Positions 17,824 to 23,896 of a stretch of 23,896 nt of DNA are shown here, in pieces. Position numbers and translations under genes: made by a program. The DNA lies in the NCBI GenBank assembly GCA_001969505.1, contig LSSK01000890.1:1-23896 (forward strand). Direction: 5' to 3'. The notes beneath the pieces were generated by a model. The model saw only the letters and a list, made by a program, of their open reading frames with translations. It searched no databases and was not told where the DNA came from. The stretch comes from Zancudomyces culisetae (Eukaryota; Kickxellomycota; Harpellomycetes; Harpellales; Legeriomycetaceae). Numbering within the stretch: the first letter of the stretch is position 1; each line of letters starts with the position of its first letter.

Positions 17824-19311
17824 TCAGAGTTTATATCTGAATGAAGGGTGTCGATCATTTAGCTGAACCTGCTCATCTTCAGTAAGATGAGAGACATCTA
17901 TGGGATTTCTATCCCTCCTGTCGTTAGTAGTCTTATAGTACAGGGCAATAGAAAGTGATAACACTATCCCTACTGCAGGTAGCACGATCATTAGAATAAA
18001 CCCGATTGTAAATGCTGGTGCATAGTTTCTGGTAAAAAAGAGTGGTGATACCATTGAACCAGCAGAGCCTACAGCAACTACAAGCGCAGAAGTTATCAAT
18101 CTCTTTGATGTACCACCTACATTGAGCGATGACCAGGTCACAATCAGTGATGAGTTTGGAGTTCCGCTAAGGCCAGCCACACAAAAAAATATGTATTTCA
18201 GTGTAGCGTTCTTTACGAATCCAACAACAGCAAAGGATACCAGCAGAATTAAAAAGTTTCCTGTAATCATCAAATAATAAGGAATACGCTTGGCCAGTCG
18301 GATACTTAGAAACGTTGATATCAGGCCTATTAGAGATGGAATCGATGTGAACAGTAAGGACATGTTGCTTGAAAACCCAATCTGTTTGAGAATCGTAGGA
18401 CCATAAGCAATTGTAGTTGTGTTGCAGTATTGCATTGTAAAAAACATTATGCAGTGTGGGAAAACCCGCCATTCGGTAGCATCCCGAACAACTTTTGAAA
18501 ATGTTAATCGTGCTTTTGTTGCTAATCCATGACTCTCTCGTAGTCGTTTGGTTATCAATGCTCTTTCCTCCTCTGTTAATATTTTTGAAGTTTCTGGATA
18601 ATCCACAATAACAAAAAAGGCAAGTATACCTACAAGTGCTGTCAGAATCCCCTCAAATAGAAACAGCTGTTGATATTTATGCATATTTATATCTAATGAT
18701 GTAAACGCCAAAGCCAATGGTCCACCCACTATCCCTGCAACTGGCAAAGCGGTAAAAAACAGAAACATTCGTGATGGTATCTCGTCAAGAGTATACCAGT
18801 ATGGCAGAAATGCAATGACTCCTGGAGAAAGCCCTGCTTCAAGTGCACCCATAACAACTCGCACTATGTTGAACTGTGTTCCATTTTTTACAAATGCCAA
18901 AATAATGGTGCATATTGACCAAGTAGTGCCAATCAAAGAAAACCAGTGGTGAGGTTTAAACCGTTTTAGCAAGATATTCGCTGGAAATTCACAAAGAATG
19001 TATGCTACTCCAAATAAAACCATTGTGTTTGCTTCTTCTGTCACCGAAAGATTGAGATCTTTGCTAAGTCCAACAACAAGTGCAGAGCCTATATTGGCCT
19101 TGTCGATCAATGAACTAAGATATAGGAGCATCACTACTGGCACCAGCCGAATATCTATCTTTTTGAGGTACCTTTTTTTGATTTGCTGCTCGTGTTCAGT
19201 AAGCACTGAAATTGAGTTGACATTTATTTTATCACTATACTTGGTATACAAGTCATCTTTACTCGGTATGTCAATGTTTGCTCCTGCCATTTTTTCCCTG
19301 TTCTCTTTCAT
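17824..19311 (-). CDS. Major-facilitator permease, allantoate/anion:cation symporter family (Dal5/Tna1-like)
   Basis: A 495-residue intronless gene for a 12-helix transporter of the fungal allantoate permease branch of the anion:cation symporters. The soluble N-terminus (about 1-54) ends in KKRYLKKIDIRLVPVV leading to TM1 (VPVVMLLYLSSLIDKANIG). The family marks follow: EFPANILLKRFKPHHW (108-123), RVVMGALEAGLSPGV (151-165), YWYTLDEIPSRM (171-182) and the central loop EGILTALVGI...VDYPET then LTEEERALITKRL (220-257). Members take up allantoate, ureidosuccinate, nicotinate, pantothenate, biotin or other carboxylates across the plasma membrane; the substrate cannot be read from sequence. Start at 19311 (MKENREKMAG) or the internal Met8. 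Upstream GATA, CACGTG and Gcn4-type sites suggest nutrient control. The C-terminus is short and polar, without unusual motifs. Confidence 0.88.
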   Translation of the reverse strand: MKENREKMAGANIDIPSKDDLYTKYSDKINVNSISVLTEHEQQIKKRYLKKIDIRLVPVVMLLYLSSLIDKANIGSALVVGLSKDLNLSVTEEANTMVLFGVAYILCEFPANILLKRFKPHHWFSLIGTTWSICTIILAFVKNGTQFNIVRVVMGALEAGLSPGVIAFLPYWYTLDEIPSRMFLFFTALPVAGIVGGPLALAFTSLDINMHKYQQLFLFEGILTALVGILAFFVIVDYPETSKILTEEERALITKRLRESHGLATKARLTFSKVVRDATEWRVFPHCIMFFTMQYCNTTTIAYGPTILKQIGFSSNMSLLFTSIPSLIGLISTFLSIRLAKRIPYYLMITGNFLILLVSFAVVGFVKNATLKYIFFCVAGLSGTPNSSLIVTWSSLNVGGTSKRLITSALVVAVGSAGSMVSPLFFTRNYAPAFTIGFILMIVLPAVGIVLSLSIALYYKTTNDRRDRNPIDVSHLTEDEQVQLNDRHPSFRYKL

Positions 19312-19727
19312 ACTCTCTTATTTATTATACCAGATTTAAACCTATATATCTAAAGTATCTTTGTTGGTATACAAAATAGTATAATTCTAAAAAAAAAATT
19401 TTTGGTTTAAAGGTTAAATAGATAAATGAAAGAAGAAAAATATAAAGAGTCTCAGGATTTCATGTAGCTGGTGCTCAAGATATAAAAAGATTTATTATTA
19501 TTATCAATTGTAGTGTGGATAGTGTGCTACTTTTACTCGTTAATAAATTGATTGAAGGTGTAAAAATGTGGTTAATGATGTTTACTTTTCCAGACATTTT
19601 TTTAATTTATAACCGGATCATTTCTTGTTTTAATAATAGGACATGTTTATATGCAAATGAAATCAAATTAGTTACATCTGACATTCCTTATTTTGGGTTT
19701 TTTAAGATTATTTTATTTTGAAAATGA

Positions 19728-19796
19728 TGACTCAGCAAGGAATCTGGAATTTAAATCGAAAAATTAAATATGACTAGGTTATCATTGGCTGATAAG
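19728..19796. promoter_or_regulatory. Cluster of Gcn4-type and GATA-type sites in the permease promoter
   Basis: TGACTCA (19728-19734) is a Gcn4 consensus, 417 bp upstream of the permease ATG. TTATC (19779-19783) and GATAAG (19791-19796) form an inverted pair of GATA-factor sites. Paired GATAAG elements drive nitrogen-catabolite-sensitive genes such as DAL5 in budding yeast. The match to the neighbouring gene's family makes regulation plausible but untested. Confidence 0.35.
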
Positions 19797-19924
19797 AGAA
19801 CTGAATTAAGTTCATTGAATAATATTATCATTCAAACTTGGGCCACTAATTGAGTACATCTTAACAGCTAAAAAATGTATTGATTTGATTTGCTGAAATG
19901 GTGTAAACTGTTCAATATGTTTAT

Positions 19925-19971
19925 CTTTTTTTTTAAATCTTTTTTTAAATCTTTTTTTTAAATCTTTTTTT
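19925..19971 (+). repeat. Four-copy T-rich tandem repeat (AAATC plus T7-9)
   Basis: Units of TC followed by 7-9 T and AAA recur four times with a period of 12-14 bp. It resembles poly(dT) nucleosome-excluding tracts and lies next to the CACGTG site in the permease upstream region. Confidence 0.8.
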
Positions 19972-19980
19972 ATTTATCAA

Positions 19981-19986
19981 CACGTG
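19981..19986. promoter_or_regulatory. CACGTG E-box
   Basis: This is the exact core recognised by Cbf1/Pho4-type bHLH factors, directly after the T-rich repeat and 670 bp upstream of the permease start. Function is uncertain. Confidence 0.25.
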
Positions 19987-21605
19987 CTGATTCACTGCGG
20001 GACTTGGAATCAATCAGATTTTGAATAAAAATTATTCCAGCTGCTCAGTTGACAATTATGTAATATGAAGGATATTGTTGAACAATCTCTAATAATAATT
20101 GCGATGTCGTGGGTTGAGTTGGGTTGGCAATCACCCAGCTTTGTTATCTATGATCCTGGTTAAAGGTGCGTAGTTGGTGTTATTACTTGGTTCATTTTGT
20201 AAAAATTAGATTCAATTGGGTATTCAGTTCCCCACTGTTTACTCTAACCTTCCCAAATAATTATACTATGTAAATTATAAACCATCTCTGTATATTAATA
20301 ACGATAATAAATATTGGTAAAAATAATGATGAGACCCGCTTTCTTCCTCCTTCACTCTTGACTTTGTGCTTATTTATCGCACTTGTATATAAAGCATATA
20401 ATTTAAACAGTTGTATACAAAGTATGCAAATGAGTGGCTCCATGTGATCTGAGTATCAAACTCAGAGATATAAGTGGCATGATGATGCAGTTTTTTCATA
20501 TTTAGCTGGTTTTCAAAATTACAATCATGAAGTTTTTTTTTTTAATTACTAATTAAAACCGCAAATTATTATATAAAATTCATAGTATTGTTTGTATCGT
20601 AAGTTCCCCCTCCACTTACACATGCATTCACAATCTAGATTATTTGTTCACAATGAACCAATTAGTGGATTACAAGCGATACATCATATGTACTTACTAG
20701 ATCTTATTTGGATTAATGATGGCAGTTTGTAATATAATAGGCGTTATAAAAACAACAGCAATTATTTATACGTACTGCTTATAAAGGAATTTCAATCATA
20801 TCGCATAAAATCTCGATGAATATGGGTATGAAAAAAATGAGTATAAAAATTTCAATCACAATACAAGTAAAAGTCACAATATCAGTCACATATCCATATT
20901 TTTACAACTTCTCTTTGACCTACCAAAATTTTAATCTAAAACACAGGGAAATATTGTAAGCAGTAATACGTATTATTAATTTTGTGGGATATTTTAGCAA
21001 TAAATACTGATATAATCAATAAATCCGATTAATCTTTTGACTATGAATAAATGTAATTTGATAATATAATCAAGCAACAGCGTATAAAACAAGTCTCAGA
21101 GTTGAACTAGACAAGCAATTGCAAATCTGTACAAACATATAGAGTAAGTGGTGCCATTTAATGTGGCTATCCATTAAATTCATCAATTTGAATTAACCCA
21201 ATTTATAAGCTCTTATTAATACATTATTTGGTGATAGCAAGTATATTCTGAAACAAATAACGCACTACCCAAACTAAATAGGAGCCTCACATACTCGTCT
21301 ATCGACTCTATGAAACCCAAAAGGAAAAGTATAATGCTAGATTTTATTTTTTTTCGTGTGATGAATTTATTAAAAAGATGGTTCACAACCATTCGTAATT
21401 ATTTCCCACAGAAAATACCAGGTAATTCAAAAAGTATCACAATAATAATTTTTGGTCAACATACACACTTTATTTATTCTTTGTATCATTGTAAACTTAT
21501 TTACAATACAAACTATAAGTTTCTAATCTATGATACCAAGGTGCCCAGTAATCTGGCCTGATTATGTTGCTACTCTATTTAATAATCACTAACCATACTA
21601 TTAAA

Positions 21606-21648
21606 GAGGAAGTGAGTGAGGGGGTGAGGCGAGGGGAGGGGAGGGAGG
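21606..21648 (+). other. G-run tract with quadruplex potential after the GT69 stop
   Basis: The + strand carries a run of five G, then runs of four, four and three within about 30 bases, separated by short A/T/C spacers. It sits 20-60 bp beyond the glycosyltransferase stop codon, so the transcript would carry the C-rich complement in its 3' UTR. Confidence 0.6.
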
Positions 21649-21667
21649 ATGTAGTAAAATTCTAGTA

Positions 21668-23050
21668 TTAGGGTTGTGCAAGGTAATCTATTGATACTGT
21701 GAATTTCTCCGGATCCCTAAAGTTATATTTGGTTAAGGGGCTACATTCAACAAACTCTGGTCCCTCTTGAAACTTTATTGGGGTAGTATCAAATATCTGA
21801 TCCCTAGTCATGTTGGAATAATATTTTTCTAACTGGCTAAACTCTTTTGTGTCGTATGCCACTTGTACTCCTGGTACAACGACTACTTTATTGTACCCAA
21901 GCCTCCAAAAATCGTTACATAGTAATGAGCATTCCGATGCAGCACATTCATTGCTTGGTACCTTGGACCTGCGGAACTGTAAGTTTGTTGGTGCCTCAAA
22001 CGGACGCGGATTAAGTATAGCAATTCCGTTCCAGCAACACTGTACCTGAAACGGCTGATATTTTTTCATGCGTTCGGTCCCTCTTTCGTCAGATACCATT
22101 TTATCTAATGTCTTTTTAAAGGCATTTCCGTTTATATCTCTAGCTACCCATGTGTCCCTAAACCTTTTTTCATCTGGATTCTTTCCTGTTTCATCATAAA
22201 AATCTAAATCTAATGGACATGTTATATCCGCGCCGTGGATATATGACTGTAATATTAATTCAAGAATATCATTTCTGCAAAACATGACATCATTAATAAA
22301 TACAATTTTATCGAATTTATTTTTCTGGTTGGAGTCTGAGTAGATAGAAAAATGGCTAGTTTTCTGGTACAGGTCGTAAAACGGCTTCATCACTTTGTTT
22401 CGTACACCTGCCAAGTATTCTATTCTATGATACACTTGTGGTTTCCCCTCATTTTGCATAATTATTTTATGACCTATTCCCAATATTCTCAACCTTTTAG
22501 CAAATTTTCTCAATATCAGTTTGGTATCGTCGACTGACCCGCTTTCAAAAATCGAGAAAAAAACATTGTTGTACCCCAGCACTTCAAAGACTTTAATTAT
22601 CTCGTCAACGAAATTTGGTAATATTTCTTCGTTGTTGTAAAAATTGACTGCAAAAAAATACTTTTGAGGTCTAGAAAATTTCGGATATCCATTCGTATAA
22701 GATTTACTGTGTATTTCTTGCTCATTGTTCGTTCCATACTCACTATTAGTATCATATATGTTATTCGGCGATAATGAATCGTATCTTCCAAACACTTCAC
22801 GTTTTTTGTCAAAGCGTTCTCTTTCCTTTGTTGCACACAGATTTGCTATCCGGCTTGCTCTCGAATTTTGAATTTCCTTTAACATTTTCTCGTCTGCAAT
22901 GGGTTCGGGTACCTTTTCAAAAATTGATTTTACGTTTAAATAGATAAGGCCTACATAAAACAATAAAAACAAATACATTAGCAAAGTCTTGAACTTGCTA
23001 TTTTTAACTGTAAGCTTTTGTTTTAGACGATTCGATAATTGTGCTGGCAT
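21668..23050 (-). CDS. CAP59/CMT1-type alpha-1,3-mannosyltransferase, GT69 family
   Basis: A 460-residue intronless gene for a type II membrane glycosyltransferase. A short basic cytosolic tail precedes one membrane anchor (about 22-40, LLMYLFLLFYVGLIYL), then a lumenal stem and catalytic domain. Family blocks in order are VNFYNNEEILPNFVDEI (135-151), FESGSVDDT (168-176), EYLAGVRNKVMKPF (211-224), KIVFINDVMFCRNDILELI (248-266), DITCPLDLDFYD (275-286, likely the metal/donor-binding acidic motif), VQCCWNGIAILNPRPF (336-351) and SECSLLCNDFWRLG (372-385). The family takes its name from the cryptococcal capsule proteins Cap59 and Cmt1, the latter shown to transfer mannose alpha-1,3. In yeasts without a capsule, members probably act on Golgi mannans or glycolipids; the substrate here is unknown. 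The ATG at 23050 gives a typical anchor position. It ends in a G-run tract and lies far from its neighbours. Confidence 0.88.
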   Translation of the reverse strand: MPAQLSNRLKQKLTVKNSKFKTLLMYLFLLFYVGLIYLNVKSIFEKVPEPIADEKMLKEIQNSRASRIANLCATKERERFDKKREVFGRYDSLSPNNIYDTNSEYGTNNEQEIHSKSYTNGYPKFSRPQKYFFAVNFYNNEEILPNFVDEIIKVFEVLGYNNVFFSIFESGSVDDTKLILRKFAKRLRILGIGHKIIMQNEGKPQVYHRIEYLAGVRNKVMKPFYDLYQKTSHFSIYSDSNQKNKFDKIVFINDVMFCRNDILELILQSYIHGADITCPLDLDFYDETGKNPDEKRFRDTWVARDINGNAFKKTLDKMVSDERGTERMKKYQPFQVQCCWNGIAILNPRPFEAPTNLQFRRSKVPSNECAASECSLLCNDFWRLGYNKVVVVPGVQVAYDTKEFSQLEKYYSNMTRDQIFDTTPIKFQEGPEFVECSPLTKYNFRDPEKFTVSIDYLAQP

Positions 23051-23896
23051 CTTTTTGATTTATTCATGCTACTTTTCTTTACAAAACTACTTGCTTTCCC
23101 AGTTCTAACTATCACTTCGAAGCGTATCAGTACTCAAATATTATAACTCTGTTGTTTATAATAGCGTTAATATACAATCCTTTTTCTTGCATCAAAAAAG
23201 TTTTTTTTTTTCGAGACTAATAAAATTGGATTTATAGCTACTGTTGTTTTTGTGTTATAAACCACTCCCATCAATTTGTGTGATTAGATAAAAATTACTG
23301 GGTAATTGAATTAAAATTACCAAATCATTGATTAAATGCATTCAAAATTTTTTTTATTTATTTGCAAAACTAACTGAATGCCATACCATTCAGTGGCTAT
23401 ACTTTCTTTGATTATTTAACTGCAAATTTTTTTCGGTGAACAAGACTACCATAAATTATCTATCTGTGAAGCCACGAGAATTTGAAGACCTGGACCCAAG
23501 TTAAGCATAAAATATGCTCCAACATTCATAAAAGGTTACAACAACTTCCAATAAACAATCCAGAGTCTTTTGAATTTTTCCACCACCATTAGATCGCTGT
23601 TGTTACCTTATTGTACTTTCACTGAGTGGCTTTCATGTGAAGCGAGTAAAGCGAGCAAAGCCCAATACTTTTGATCTTAAATATGTCCATTATCTTTTTG
23701 ATCTTTATTGGTTGTAGTATTTGATTGAAATATACTGTTATATAGTGGCCAGACCAACCTCTAGCCATCATATATTATAATTTTACCTATTAACAACCTA
23801 CTATTTAATCAAAACAGTATTCTTACCATTTAACATATTTTAACAATTATTATAGGAGATTCAGTTTATTTTATGTTGCCTAGTTTTTTTTATCCT
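23051..23896. other. Upstream region of the GT69 gene to the window end
   Basis: About 850 bp of AT-rich sequence with the presumed promoter of the glycosyltransferase. I see only T-runs, a short GCGAG(T/C)AAAGC direct repeat near 23641-23661 and no gene. Confidence 0.45.

Larger units (their letters stand above)
19312..21667. other. Long AT-rich spacer upstream of the permease
   Basis: About 2.36 kb with no gene I can support. The permease-proximal part (to about 20.1 kb) contains a cluster of candidate regulatory sites and a T-rich tandem repeat, listed separately. The rest is A/T-rich with short open frames (such as 21310-21561) that look random. Near the glycosyltransferase end lies a G-run tract at 21606-21648. 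No tRNA or known ncRNA was recognised. Confidence 0.5.

Noticed and set aside
21310-21561. 83-codon + strand ORF upstream of the GT69 3' end
   Set aside because: Composition is that of random AT-rich DNA, with no domain or hydrophobic pattern that suggests a real protein.
1-23896. CUG-Ser or CUG-Ala genetic code
   Set aside because: CTG codons occur at conserved leucines of HIS6 (SALDIFGG and the following KLV, ILDLDKV), which supports the standard code.

Overview
The window looks like a chromosomal segment of an AT-rich, intron-containing ascomycete yeast. All conserved genes are fungal (SEC28, YAE1, HIS6, MRM2, a DNAJC8/Spf31-type J protein, a Dal5-type permease, a GT69 glycosyltransferase and an EFA6/Yel1-class Arf GEF). 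CTG codons fall at conserved leucines in HIS6 (S-A-L-D-I-F-G-G and the following K-L-V), so CTG is read as Leu and the CUG-Ser/Ala clades are unlikely. HIS6 has nine introns, its sequence resembles the filamentous-fungus type, and an Spf31-like J protein is kept. These suggest an early-diverging, intron-rich yeast lineage; that placement is inference.

Layout: SEC28 (epsilon-COP, + strand, 47-967) converges on YAE1 (- strand, four exons, 1123-2006). YAE1 is followed upstream by HIS6 (- strand, ten exons, 2274-3988). A 1.36-kb divergent spacer separates HIS6 from an unrecognised three-exon gene for a charged, basic, low-complexity protein (+, 5346-7044). That gene converges on MRM2 (- strand, three exons, 7301-8438), a mitochondrial rRNA 2'-O-methyltransferase. 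A 2.7-kb gene-poor spacer leads to one very long intronless ORF (+, 11152-16635) encoding a Sec7-PH Arf exchange factor full of simple repeats. It converges on a J-protein gene (- strand, 16927-17580). Then come a major-facilitator permease of the allantoate/anion:cation symporter family (- strand, 17824-19311), a 2.36-kb spacer and a CAP59/GT69 glycosyltransferase (- strand, 21668-23050). The genes show no shared pathway; the order looks like ordinary eukaryotic gene order.

The gene models of YAE1, HIS6, MRM2 and the 5346 gene were assembled by hand from splice sites, reading phase and family conservation. Every model closes in frame at a length close to the family's usual length. The most unusual observations are: two adjacent HIS6 introns whose protein-conserving boundaries begin GA and GG instead of GT; a sharp purine-to-pyrimidine composition switch inside the Sec7-PH gene; a long insertion inside its Sec7 domain; and a (TTTGGG)12-type G-quadruplex-prone repeat in its coding sequence. 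I found no tRNA, rRNA, CRISPR array or recognisable transposon.
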